From Candidatus Poribacteria bacterium (GTDB taxonomy: Bacteria > Poribacteria > WGA-4E > WGA-3G): a stretch of DNA of 46,281 bases. The stretch lies in NCBI GenBank assembly GCA_022822275.1, contig JAJEBZ010000225.1, forward strand, positions 1 to 46,281, written 5' to 3'. How positions within the stretch are numbered: position 1 is the stretch's first letter; each line of letters opens with the position of its first letter. Below the pieces are notes generated by a model, which had not been told where the DNA came from, did no database searches, and worked only from the letters and a program-made list of their open reading frames with translations. Positions 8,071 to 17,416 of the stretch are shown piece after piece. The translations under genes and the position numbers were made by a program.

Positions 8071-8144
8071 GGGGGAATATCTTTGTCATAACGTTCAAAT
8101 ATAAACACTCGGAAAAATCCTAATCACATTTGTTTAGCAAGTGT

Positions 8145-8175
8145 AAGAGGCACAATAAATTGTGCCTCTTTTTTA
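8145..8175 (+). terminator. intrinsic terminator after the sigma/anti-sigma operon
   Basis: AAGAGGCACAAT (8145-8156) pairs with ATTGTGCCTCTT (8159-8170) and is followed by a T-run to 8175. The remaining stretch to 8298 holds only a GAACCAGGATT-type repeat fragment near 8184. Confidence 0.88.
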
Positions 8176-8298
8176 TTTTGCCTGAACCAGGATTCTAAGG
8201 CAGGGGGCAATCCTATTGTCAGTTGTGAGATATATGTCGCTTCAGGTGATCACAGCAGAAACATTGAAAACCAAGGCTAACGTGCATAATACTTATAC

Positions 8299-8327
8299 TT
8301 GACTCTTATCAGGCGGTATGTTAGAAT
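8299..8327 (+). promoter_or_regulatory. sigma70-type promoter for the acyl-CoA ligase
   Basis: TTGACT (8299-8304), 17-base spacer, TAGAAT (8322-8327); the start codon follows 28 bases later, behind GGAGAT. Confidence 0.65.
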
Positions 8328-8355
8328 TCCTGCAAAATCTGCATGGAGATGATAT

Positions 8356-10131
8356 ATGACACTGATTACATTATTTGAACAAGCAGTTCAAGAATACGGG
8401 GACAAACCCGCATTAGCACATAAACCAAAAGATGGTACATATCAAGATATTACTTACACAGAATTTGGCGAATCTGTTGATGCTTTCAGCAAGGGATTGC
8501 GAACTTTAGGTGTAGAAAAAGGGGATAGAGTAGCTATTTTATCGGAGAATCGCCCTGAATGGGCAATATCGGACTTCGGCATTCTCAAAGCAGGAGCTGT
8601 CAATGTTCCAATGTTTTCAACACTCACTTCAGCACAAGTGGGTTTTATACTCAAAGATTCCGCTGCCAAAATTATCTGTGTCTCTACAAACGACCAGTTG
8701 ATGAAAGTAAACGCTATCACAGATGAATTACCATCTTTGGACAGGATTATAATATATAATGAGATGGAAGAAGAAATACCTGAGGGGGTAAGTCAGTTTG
8801 TTGATGTTTGTAAACTGGGTAAGGATTCTGACATCCAATTAGACAGTGTTTCTGATGAAGAAGAAATTGCAACTATAATCTATACTTCAGGAACTACTGG
8901 AAATCCTAAAGGTGTGATGTTAACACATGCAAATTTCATCTCTAACTACAACGCTGCCAAAACACTTGTTGATGTCAGTAAAACTGATATATTGTTATCA
9001 TTCTTGCCTTTATCCCATGTGTTTGAACGGCTTGGTGGACACTATGTACCCATATTCTCAGGGGCAAAGGTTGCTTATGCTGAGAGTACATTTACTGTCG
9101 CACAGAACATGCAAGAGGTCTCACCGACTGTGATGCTCAGCGTACCCCGCTTATATGAAACAATGCATGATCGAGTTTTGCGTGCTGTACAAGCAGGCTC
9201 ATCGCTGAAACAGAAGATATTTCATTGGGGAGTCTCAGTAGGTTCAAAAGCAAGTTCTGCAATCCAGCAAGGGAAAAAACCATCTGCAATATTACAATTG
9301 AAACAGAACATTGCAGATAAATTAGTATTTGCCAAATTGAAAACTGCAACAGGTGGGAATCTGCGATTTTTTATTTCAGGTGGTGCAGCACTACCCCAGT
9401 CTATTGCTGAGTTTTTTCATGCAGCAGGCATTTTGATTTTAGAAGGATACGGCCTAACAGAAACCTCACCGGTCATCAGTCTGAACTATCCAGAAAAATG
9501 GAAATTTGGGTCTGTCGGGACACCTATTCCTGGAATTGAAGTACAGATTGCTGAAGATGGTGAAATTCTAACTCGCGGTCCACATGTCATGAAAGGTTAT
9601 TTCAACAACGATTCCGCTACAGCAGAAGTAATTGATAGTGAGGGGTGGTTTCACACTGGAGACATAGGCATCATTGATGAAGATGGTTTTCTCAAAATTA
9701 CTGATAGGAAAAAGAATATCATTGTCCTGTCAAATGGTAAGAATGTTGCTCCCCAACCTATTGAAAGCCAACTGGTGCAAAGTCCGTATGTAAATCAGAT
9801 CATGCTGTTAGGCAATGAACGCAAAAACATCGCAGCACTCATCGTTCCAAATTTTGATGCACTTAAATCTTGGGCATCAGACAATGATGTAGACAGTAGT
9901 GACATATCTGATCTGCTAAAGAAACGAGAGGTAGAACAACTCATCCAGAAAGAGATACGGGAACGTCTATCAGATTTTGCTGATTTTGAACAGGTTAGAC
10001 GGTTTGCCCTGCTTGAAAGGGAATTCTCACAGGAAGAGGATGAGATGACACCTACATTGAAGTTGAAACGGAATGTTATCATAGAAAAATATGCTGATGT
10101 CATTCAGGAAATATATCCAGATGAATCGTAG
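8356..10131 (+). CDS. long-chain fatty-acid--CoA ligase (AMP-forming)
   Basis: A 591-residue member of the adenylate-forming (ANL) superfamily, of the length and style of FadD15-type long-chain acyl-CoA synthetases. The P-loop-like motif YTSGTTGNPKG is near residue 177, LEGYGLTETSP follows in the middle, and GWFHTGDIG with ITDRKKNIIVLSNGKNVAP marks the hinge and C-terminal domain. It activates fatty acids with ATP to acyl-AMP and then acyl-CoA, in the cytoplasm or at the inner membrane. It has its own promoter and appears monocistronic. The chain length used cannot be read from sequence. Confidence 0.93.
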   Translation: MTLITLFEQAVQEYGDKPALAHKPKDGTYQDITYTEFGESVDAFSKGLRTLGVEKGDRVAILSENRPEWAISDFGILKAGAVNVPMFSTLTSAQVGFILKDSAAKIICVSTNDQLMKVNAITDELPSLDRIIIYNEMEEEIPEGVSQFVDVCKLGKDSDIQLDSVSDEEEIATIIYTSGTTGNPKGVMLTHANFISNYNAAKTLVDVSKTDILLSFLPLSHVFERLGGHYVPIFSGAKVAYAESTFTVAQNMQEVSPTVMLSVPRLYETMHDRVLRAVQAGSSLKQKIFHWGVSVGSKASSAIQQGKKPSAILQLKQNIADKLVFAKLKTATGGNLRFFISGGAALPQSIAEFFHAAGILILEGYGLTETSPVISLNYPEKWKFGSVGTPIPGIEVQIAEDGEILTRGPHVMKGYFNNDSATAEVIDSEGWFHTGDIGIIDEDGFLKITDRKKNIIVLSNGKNVAPQPIESQLVQSPYVNQIMLLGNERKNIAALIVPNFDALKSWASDNDVDSSDISDLLKKREVEQLIQKEIRERLSDFADFEQVRRFALLEREFSQEEDEMTPTLKLKRNVIIEKYADVIQEIYPDES

Positions 10132-10167
10132 TTTTTGGACATGCTGTTCCTAAAGTTCGGATTAAGA

Positions 10168-11064
10168 CTATCGCGGTACAAGTACATTAAGACCATGTTT
10201 CACAATCTCAATTGAAGCAGGTGTTTCACACATCGGTTCCCCATCTGCATATAGCATAACAGGTGGGTCAGTTTGTATAGTGAGTTTACGCGTTTGATGT
10301 ATTTCCACGGCAGGATGTGAGACGTGTCCTCCCCAAAAAAGCGTTACCATCAACCTGAGTATTGTAAATGCTGGGAGGGCATGGATTATACAAACATCAA
10401 AAATGCCATCATCCATTTGAGCTGAAGGTACAATCTTAAATCCACCACCGTAACTTTTTGTATTTCCCGTTGCTGCAAGTAAAATCTTATCTTCATAAAT
10501 GCCAAAGTCACCTTCAATTCGAGCCTGTGGACATTTGTACTCTGATAGTGTGGCAATTGCAGCATAGAGGTAGGAAGCAGTTCCAGAAAATGGTGTCTCC
10601 CGTGATGCGGCTCTACGACTTACCTCTGTATCGTAACCACAAGTGGTGATTGTCGTAAAATAATGTTTACTGCCCTTTTCCGAATAAACTACACCCAAAT
10701 CAATAGCTTTCGTATTACCAGCGAGTAAGATTTGAATGGCATTGTGCGTCTTTTTAGGAATACCAATTGCAGTTGCTAAATCGTTGCCACGTCCGCATGG
10801 AATTATGCCTAAAGTAACATCAGGAAAAGTGGCAATACCGTTGACAACTTCGTGAAGTGTACCATCACCCCCACAGACAATCACGCGCTTAATTCCGGAT
10901 GAGACAGCCTGTTTTGCAAAACGCATTGCATCACCTGTACCTGTCGTCAGTTTTAGTTCACCAATTTGCTTTTCGGTTTTTAGTGTGGATTGTACCTGTT
11001 CTGCAACAGTTTTTGCCTTACCTTTACCAGAAATCGGGTTTGCTATGAGAATGTAATCTTCCAT
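10168..11064 (-). CDS. diacylglycerol kinase-family lipid kinase
   Basis: A 298-residue YegS/DagK-type lipid kinase. The nucleotide-binding motif GGDGT is at residues 65-69 (VIVCGGDGTLHEVVNG), followed by IIPCGRGNDLA at about 88-98, the family's P-x-G-T-x-N-D-like loop with Arg in place of Thr. The C-terminal half has the expected beta-sandwich (FDVCIIHALP, then VMLYADGEP). The family phosphorylates diacylglycerol or related lipids at the inner membrane. The gene converges on the acyl-CoA ligase gene with only 36 bases between stops. Bases 11065-11245 are AT-rich and show no gene. Confidence 0.92.
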   Translation of the reverse strand: MEDYILIANPISGKGKAKTVAEQVQSTLKTEKQIGELKLTTGTGDAMRFAKQAVSSGIKRVIVCGGDGTLHEVVNGIATFPDVTLGIIPCGRGNDLATAIGIPKKTHNAIQILLAGNTKAIDLGVVYSEKGSKHYFTTITTCGYDTEVSRRAASRETPFSGTASYLYAAIATLSEYKCPQARIEGDFGIYEDKILLAATGNTKSYGGGFKIVPSAQMDDGIFDVCIIHALPAFTILRLMVTLFWGGHVSHPAVEIHQTRKLTIQTDPPVMLYADGEPMCETPASIEIVKHGLNVLVPR

Positions 11065-11245
11065 AATTGAATTAGAATAATTAGAACAGTTTTTAGGTTT
11101 TTAGTGGGAAAAAAGAAAAAAAGGGTATCCTTCCAGAATACAGAAATTACATTTTTGATAGAATATTTACAATGGATTCTCTTTTTCACTTAGAGAATGT
11201 ATGTTATCAGAATTTCAATACCTCTGCAAGTAAAACAATTTTGAG

Positions 11246-11920
11246 ATGAAAAACAAATTATCCAAACATGAAAAAAAGGTTAGAAATAATGTTTATGGAT
11301 CATTGGCTTTGATGCTGATCTTACTCTTCACGGCTATTGGGATAGCGTTTTATATCTTGACAACTGATATACAACTTTCACGTCAAACAAAAAACAGTCT
11401 TTTTATAGCTATGATCGTATCTTTGCTCGGAACACTCTTGGTTACGAAATTTTGGGCTAATCCTGCTCTAATGGAATATATAGAAGAATTCAGGAACTCT
11501 AAACAACTCCAAAAAGATGCAAAAGTTATAAGTGGTAGAACACTTATGATTGGACTATGTCTTGCTGTCTTCATAATATTGGTAATCTTTTTTTGGTATT
11601 TCCGACACCATCTCCCTACAGAAAAAATACGAGATGCTGAAGGGAAGACAGTCAGGCAAGATAAACGCATAAACAATAAAGGTCAGCGTTTTTGGGATGA
11701 GGTACAGCAAGCAGCACTTGAAGCTGCGCTTTCTGAGTCGCCTGCTGATGGCAGTCTTTGGACAGGTCCGAAGGGGGCTGCGTGGGTATCTGAGACACTT
11801 CGGTTTCCTGTCAGTGATGTGTCAGGTTGGAACTATCTCAAGCGTCTCGGAAGGGCAGTCACATGTCGGTTTTCAGTGGATTTGCAAAATGGAAAAACAA
11901 TACGAATCGCGTTAATTTGA
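11246..11920 (+). CDS. membrane protein of unknown function
   Basis: I do not recognise this 224-residue protein. It has a positively charged N-terminus, three hydrophobic segments (about residues 18-40, 50-68 and 97-122: MIGLCLAVFIILVIFFWYF), then a soluble C-terminal domain of about 100 residues rich in Trp and Gly (SLWTGPKGAAWVSETL). The layout suggests a three-pass anchor with a cytoplasmic or periplasmic head. It stops 5 bases before the 3' end of the convergent subtilisin gene. No obvious ribosome binding site precedes the ATG. Confidence 0.65.
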   Translation: MKNKLSKHEKKVRNNVYGSLALMLILLFTAIGIAFYILTTDIQLSRQTKNSLFIAMIVSLLGTLLVTKFWANPALMEYIEEFRNSKQLQKDAKVISGRTLMIGLCLAVFIILVIFFWYFRHHLPTEKIRDAEGKTVRQDKRINNKGQRFWDEVQQAALEAALSESPADGSLWTGPKGAAWVSETLRFPVSDVSGWNYLKRLGRAVTCRFSVDLQNGKTIRIALI

Positions 11921-11925
11921 TATTA

Positions 11926-14900
11926 TTACCTTATTACTGAAATCTTCCCGACTTTTGTATGTGTGCCAAATTTCAATATATAAATATAAGTCCCAGATGC
12001 TATATCTCCGATACTACCATTTGTCAACCACCATACTTTCTTATTCCTATCAGAATCAGTAACATTCAATTTTTCAAGTAGTTCACCCTTAGATGTAAAT
12101 AGTTGGATTAGCGTGCCATCGGGTACATTGTCAAAGGAAACCGCACCTTTGTCTGATTGGTTCGGTCGTACTGGATTTGGATAGACACGTAACTGTGTTA
12201 GGTCAGAGAATTCAGTTTCAGTTATACTCTGTTGAAGTTCAACTTTACTAATTTCTGACCGAATGGGATTCTCGTCAATATCTGTGACATTAGATACTGC
12301 TATCTCATAAAGGTTGTTTGATTTTAATATCATATCTTGTAAATGATCAGTGTTATATGAAAGAAGTGCTCTTGTTCCCATCTTATCTCGTATTGCAGAC
12401 ATCGGTTTTACACCATGCAATTGATCTGTTTTTCTCAATAAATAACTCTGAACATTGCCAATAGATGAACTCATTTGTCTATCAAAGGTTACAATTATCC
12501 AATTTGGTGTTAAAAATGAAGCACTAATTACTTTTGGAGTTTCGAGAGGTGTAACTGAATCTGCTTTACTATGTGCTGTCTCAGTTCCAGTTTCTATCAT
12601 TGCAGTAACTGCATACCAATAGGTAGTTCCAGATTCCACTGTTCTATCTAAATACTTCTGAGATGTGATATTTTCAGCAATAACTTTAAACTTATCAGGA
12701 GTTGGTTCAACACCTTTTTCACCCGTAGCACGATATACATTATAGGCATTCAACATTTCAGATTCCTCGGTGGAATTCCATGTGACTTCAACGGCTTTTG
12801 CTGCTAATGGTTTAGCATTTACATTCCAAGGTGTAAGTTTTGATATAGAGTTTTTGCTAAATGCAAAGGCTGTTTCCAGTATACTCAGACCTTCGTCACC
12901 ATTGATATAGAGTTCCTGGAATCCATTATCGTTTACATCAGCTGCAAGTAGTGAAGGCGTATTTGCTACTTTTCTGTGGTACGCTGGCTCGAATCTTGTA
13001 CCATTCCATTTCAGTATATATAGATTTGGATAGGTGAGGAGAACAAGTTCGTTTACTTTATCACCATCAACGTCTGCAATAGCAATACTGTTTCCGCTCG
13101 TACTATAAGGGGCAATGGATTGTTCCCAGATAGGAAGGTACTGCCCTGAAGCATAAGCATAGACAACAAACTTCCATATAGGTGAAACTGATGGAACATC
13201 TGGTAGGGATACAGTGCCACCAATAACAAACTCAGATATACCATCACCAGTTAGGTCTCCCGAATCTATTAACGTTATATCTTCTATTGATGTTTGAGTT
13301 TGCCATTGTAGCCTATAACTGTCGTTTGAGATACTTGAATAAACAAACAATTCACCTTCACTATCGCCAAATACCATATCAGTGTTACCATCTATATTGA
13401 AATCATCAAGAGCAAAATTTCGTGAATAGACATTATTACCTTCTGTCTCATTTGGTAACGCTGCAATCCTGTCAAATTGGTTGTTCCCTCTATTCTCAAA
13501 AATAAGTATTCTGTCATTATTGTTGTCAATCCCGATTATCTCTTTATTACCATCACCGTCGAGATCAGCAATTTTTCCACTTGAAATGAACGGAGTCTCC
13601 CAAACTATCTGCTTAGGATACCCATTTGGAATAATACTTTCTATAAGAAAAGCGCGGCTTTTGTCTCTTGCCAGAATTTCCTGTAAACCGTCATTATCAA
13701 CATCTGCAACAGCCAATGGTGTGAATGAGTTTAAATCAATCTCCGATTTCAAAGGTTGAGAAGATGCACCTACCATTATGTTGTTGGATAGAGAATGTAC
13801 AAGTTGGTATTTTCCGGATACTGAACGTTCAAAAACAACCAAACTATGTTTTGAATCTGATGTCCCTGAATTTACACCAATTAAAGGAGTTCCTATTATT
13901 TCAAAAAAACCATCATTATCAAAGTCGACAGATATATTTGCGATATAGTGTGGGTCCATTCCAAGACCTGTTTCAGTGAAACTATGTGGTGAAATACTAC
14001 CGTTTTGCACATCAAATATATAATACTTTCCGTTGTTATCATCAATCGTCTGCAAACCAATGGTATTCTGAGCGGAGAAGAAGAACTGATATTGACCAAT
14101 CTCTAAACTGATTGAGAATATATGCTCTTTTCCCAGTGAACTTGACGCAATAGAAGTAAAAGGTGAATTATGACCACTCTTGCGATAATAAAGCGTACTA
14201 TTGGATACATCGTCCGTGGCGCAAGTGAATATAGAAACCGACTTATCACCATAGAGTGTCTCAATTGCAAATATGGAAGAAATTTGAGTCGGTGTGTTAT
14301 CAACTGTTAACACAACCTGATCTTGTGTTTGGCTACCATCCCTACCCGTTACAACAAGACGTATCGTGTACTCACCTTCAGATAGAGTTGAAGTATTCCA
14401 TACGGCTAATTGTTCATTAACTTTTTGCGAAGTGGTGTGATCAGTAATCGGCGTAAAGTTAGAAGGAACAGTTGAAATACCAAAAAGCAACTGCCAAGAT
14501 TCGAACTTATATCCGGTAGCAGTTCCGACAATCGTTATTAAGTTTGTACCACTGCTATTTGTTTCTGGTGAATGTATTCTTGCTTGTAAGACACTACTTG
14601 TCAACAAAGCGCGTAATGGATTCACAGTGCCAGAACCGACAAGGTTTGGATCAAGTTCAGTACTGTCTTTCTTCGGAATCACATCAGCTGTATTGATGAG
14701 TATTTGTCTGACTTCCTCATGTGTAAGTGAAGGGCGTTTTGAAAGCATTAAAGCTGCTACGCCTGAAACATGGGATGCTGCCATTGAAGTACCTGTTAAT
14801 GTTCTATAACCGTTGTTTATATGCGTACTGAGAATAGCATTTCCAGGTGCGCTGATGTCTACAGCAGCCCCGTAGTTTGATTTATAGAAACGTTCACCGT

Positions 14901-15966
14901 TTTGGTTGGAAGAAGCGACTGAAATTACCTTACGGAACCCCGCAGGAAATATACTATCCGATTCCCCTGAATTGCCTGCAGCACCAACTAACACAACACC
15001 TTGCCTATAAGCATAATTAATCGCATCTCTAATGACATAAGACTGTTGTTTGCTACCCCAACTCATATTGATGATACTTGCACCGTTATCCGCTGCATAT
15101 ACAATCGCAGCTGCGGAATCATCATCTTGCATTCGTGATCCACCGCCTAAAGAAAGTCCAGCGCGAACTGCCATTAGGCTGCAATTCCAAGCAACACCTG
15201 CAATCCCGATCCCGTTATCCGGCAAGGCACCAGCAATCCCAGCAACATGCGTACCATGTCCAGATGCATCAATGGGTTCATTATCACCTTCCGTAAAATC
15301 TCCTTCAGCTTGTAAGTTCGGTGCATCGGTAAAATCCCAACCGTGAACATCATCAATATAACCATTTTCGTCATCGTCTATGCCATTGTCAGGTATTTCA
15401 TTGGGATTGATCCATATCTTTGAAGCAAGGTCCTCGTGTCTGTAATCTATACCAGAATCAACGATTGCGATTATAATGTCGCGAGATCCCTTCTCAACAT
15501 TCCAGGCTTGTGGTAGCTGCATCAAAGGCAAATTCCACTGTTCAGAGAATTTTGGGTCGTTTGGAACAATTCCATCTGCTAATGTTGGACGCAGATAATT
15601 GTATTCAACCTCCTCAATCAAGTCGCTATCTTCTAATGCTGTTTTGAGTTTATGAAGGTTCGCAGTTAGGGAAAACCGTAATAGAAATGTCCGATGTAAT
15701 CTGAAATTGTGATTCTCCATTCCTTTAGAATTCGGTAGTATAGGTCTATATGAATCTACATTATGCTGACCAAATAGGATGCCAATAAGAGACTTAGATT
15801 CTAATTCTTCCAGTTCTGATAATGCTTCGGGCGTTAGACAGACTAATAACTCACCGGGAGTGATCTCAGGCGGTGTTGCATAGCCATAAATGGGAATTAG
15901 CAGGACTAACCAGATACTCAACTTAGACAATTGCGACAGTAATTGAGAGGATGTCCAAATTTTCAT
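11926..15966 (-). CDS. large secreted subtilisin-like (S8) protease with VCBS/FG-GAP repeats
   Basis: A 1346-residue exported protease. Order: signal peptide (1-30); propeptide (about 34-125, ITPGELLVCLTPEAL); S8 catalytic domain (about 140-440) with Asp170 (IVDSGID), His237 (GHGTHVAGIAG), oxyanion Asn332 (AAGNSG) and Ser394 (LTGTSMAASHV); an Ig-like stretch; seven FG-GAP/VCBS-like units (DFDNDGFFEI, DVDNDGLQEI, DLDGDGNKEI, DFNIDGNTDM, DLTGDGISEF, DVDGDKVNEL, DVNDNGFQEL); a fibronectin III-like domain; a segment like SbsA Ig domains (IIVTFDRQMSS); and an end domain from LRVYPNPVRP to VGKISVIR that resembles type IX secretion or FlgD-like tails. The catalytic triad is complete. It lies 6 bases downstream of the gene at 15973, so the two form an operon. 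Confidence 0.93.
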   Translation of the reverse strand: MKIWTSSQLLSQLSKLSIWLVLLIPIYGYATPPEITPGELLVCLTPEALSELEELESKSLIGILFGQHNVDSYRPILPNSKGMENHNFRLHRTFLLRFSLTANLHKLKTALEDSDLIEEVEYNYLRPTLADGIVPNDPKFSEQWNLPLMQLPQAWNVEKGSRDIIIAIVDSGIDYRHEDLASKIWINPNEIPDNGIDDDENGYIDDVHGWDFTDAPNLQAEGDFTEGDNEPIDASGHGTHVAGIAGALPDNGIGIAGVAWNCSLMAVRAGLSLGGGSRMQDDDSAAAIVYAADNGASIINMSWGSKQQSYVIRDAINYAYRQGVVLVGAAGNSGESDSIFPAGFRKVISVASSNQNGERFYKSNYGAAVDISAPGNAILSTHINNGYRTLTGTSMAASHVSGVAALMLSKRPSLTHEEVRQILINTADVIPKKDSTELDPNLVGSGTVNPLRALLTSSVLQARIHSPETNSSGTNLITIVGTATGYKFESWQLLFGISTVPSNFTPITDHTTSQKVNEQLAVWNTSTLSEGEYTIRLVVTGRDGSQTQDQVVLTVDNTPTQISSIFAIETLYGDKSVSIFTCATDDVSNSTLYYRKSGHNSPFTSIASSSLGKEHIFSISLEIGQYQFFFSAQNTIGLQTIDDNNGKYYIFDVQNGSISPHSFTETGLGMDPHYIANISVDFDNDGFFEIIGTPLIGVNSGTSDSKHSLVVFERSVSGKYQLVHSLSNNIMVGASSQPLKSEIDLNSFTPLAVADVDNDGLQEILARDKSRAFLIESIIPNGYPKQIVWETPFISSGKIADLDGDGNKEIIGIDNNNDRILIFENRGNNQFDRIAALPNETEGNNVYSRNFALDDFNIDGNTDMVFGDSEGELFVYSSISNDSYRLQWQTQTSIEDITLIDSGDLTGDGISEFVIGGTVSLPDVPSVSPIWKFVVYAYASGQYLPIWEQSIAPYSTSGNSIAIADVDGDKVNELVLLTYPNLYILKWNGTRFEPAYHRKVANTPSLLAADVNDNGFQELYINGDEGLSILETAFAFSKNSISKLTPWNVNAKPLAAKAVEVTWNSTEESEMLNAYNVYRATGEKGVEPTPDKFKVIAENITSQKYLDRTVESGTTYWYAVTAMIETGTETAHSKADSVTPLETPKVISASFLTPNWIIVTFDRQMSSSIGNVQSYLLRKTDQLHGVKPMSAIRDKMGTRALLSYNTDHLQDMILKSNNLYEIAVSNVTDIDENPIRSEISKVELQQSITETEFSDLTQLRVYPNPVRPNQSDKGAVSFDNVPDGTLIQLFTSKGELLEKLNVTDSDRNKKVWWLTNGSIGDIASGTYIYILKFGTHTKVGKISVIR

Positions 15967-15972
15967 ACGGCG

Positions 15973-16920
15973 TTATTCCGGTAATTCAAGTTCATCCTTG
16001 TCGCTTTCACCTAACAGGACATCGGTTATTCTTCCTGTTTTATCATCAATCACTGCTATGGCGAGATTACCCCATCCGTGATTATAGAAACTTACTGTCC
16101 AAGCAAACCCTTGAAACCACGCATACTCACGGACACTCTTATGACTATCTAATGCAGATTTGATACGCATATCTGATTTTGCAATGTGCAGGATTCTGTC
16201 TGCTTTTTTCGTTGGTCCTATCTTTGGCTTTACGATAGGAATTTGTCTCTCTTTACCAAATATTACATTTGAAGGTAGTGATTTCGGATTTCGCTTCGCC
16301 ATAGTCCGGAGTAAGGTTGCGTGTCGGAGATAAACATCCCGATGTTGTTCGTATGTTTTTAATCCATATTTTATAGGAATCTTATCATACTGTGTTGCAC
16401 ACATTTCAGCTGCCTCCGCTTCCAACCGAAGTACTTTTGCAAAATCCTTTTTCATTTCAGCGTGCTCTTGCAGTTCTTTGAAAAAGGTTGCGTAAATCCC
16501 AAATTCATAAAATCTGTCAGGATAGTGAGGTAACCAAACTGCTATGAATTTTGCGATCTTCTTACGTTCCTGTTTGAGTACTATTTCCGGTGTTTTTGAG
16601 TTTTTCCAAGCAGCTTTTGCTTTTTTGATGTGATATTCGCGTTGTTCTTGAATTTCCAGTGCTTCTATTTCTGCTCGTTCAACCCATTTTTTGTATCCGT
16701 GCTTTTTATAGTAATTTAGACTGATTTCGTTCATCGGTACTGAAATGAGATTGAGACATTCGGCTGCTGTTTCATGCCAAAGTGCAAGTCTTCCGTAATC
16801 GCCACTTTGTGTATATATCCTGATGAAGATGTTTGCATTTGCAGTACCTTCAAAGATTGCATCGCTCGGTGTGTTTGATATCAACAAGATAAAAAATAAT
16901 AGAAAGATATATGCTCGCAT
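15973..16920 (-). CDS. exported helical protein with PepSY-like tail
   Basis: A 315-residue protein with a signal peptide (MRAYIFLLFFILLISNTPSDA). Most of it is charged and helical (many Lys/Glu/Ala/Tyr, TPR-like spacing), and the last 70 or so residues, from ILHIAKSDMRIKSALDSH to WTVSFYNHGWGNLAIAVID and GRITDVLLGE, look like a PepSY-type fold. PepSY domains are known as inhibitory propeptide modules of secreted proteases. Sitting 6 bases before the subtilisin gene in the same operon, it may chaperone or inhibit that protease. I took ATG 16920; the preceding codon is GTG. The function is an inference. Confidence 0.6.
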   Translation of the reverse strand: MRAYIFLLFFILLISNTPSDAIFEGTANANIFIRIYTQSGDYGRLALWHETAAECLNLISVPMNEISLNYYKKHGYKKWVERAEIEALEIQEQREYHIKKAKAAWKNSKTPEIVLKQERKKIAKFIAVWLPHYPDRFYEFGIYATFFKELQEHAEMKKDFAKVLRLEAEAAEMCATQYDKIPIKYGLKTYEQHRDVYLRHATLLRTMAKRNPKSLPSNVIFGKERQIPIVKPKIGPTKKADRILHIAKSDMRIKSALDSHKSVREYAWFQGFAWTVSFYNHGWGNLAIAVIDDKTGRITDVLLGESDKDELELPE

Positions 16921-17073
16921 CACACCAGATATTCCTTTGTGTTGAGTCTAACTCAATTTCATCCCAGAACAAGCCGAGATGCTTATCGTCATTTTTGGAT
17001 CGTTACTGTCCATCAGAGTACTCACTAACTTTCCCCCATCCATAAATATTTGCAATTTAATTTGAAAAAATTG

Positions 17074-17103
17074 TTGCACAAAAAAGTAAAAAAATGATAG
17101 AAT
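17074..17103 (+). promoter_or_regulatory. sigma70-type promoter before a long leader
   Basis: TTGCAC (17074-17079), an 18-base A-rich spacer, TAGAAT (17098-17103). It would start an RNA about 305 bases ahead of the first start codon. Bases 16921-17073 hold nothing else I recognise. Confidence 0.6.
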
Positions 17104-17109
17104 ACCTCT

Positions 17110-17416
17110 AAGGTGTTGTAAATGCACGATCTGCGTGTGTTACACCGGGGCACGCAACCCCTTGTGGGGGCGCGCCGAAAGTGTCGTAAGCACGATCAGC
17201 GCGTAGCCATGCCATAATGTACCTATGACAGGGCTGGTTTTCATTTTAACACAGATATAGTTTTTATGCTATATAAAATGGAAGCCAGCGCGCCCAAAGG
17301 GAACAGTTGACAGCATGTTCTTATTTTCCTGCCAACATTTTCTCCTTTGGAACTGTCAAAAGCAGATATAACGATCTGAAAAATATATATCAGATCAAAG
17401 ATAAAAGGAGAGAATA
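17110..17416 (+). promoter_or_regulatory. structured 5' leader or small RNA candidate
   Basis: The leader is GC-rich at first and then strongly self-complementary. Visible pairings: GCGTG/CACGC around 17132-17154; CACGATCTGCGTG and CACGATCAGCGCG as near-direct repeats (about 17124 and 17193); a long hairpin 17233-17289 in which GCTGGTTTTCATTTTA faces TAAAATGGAAGCCAGC with G-U pairs only, plus inner ATATAG/CTATAT; CCAAAGG near 17294 facing CCTTTGG near 17344; and GATCTGA/TCAGATC at 17374-17397 just before the ribosome binding site. I cannot match it to a known riboswitch. Confidence 0.45.
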
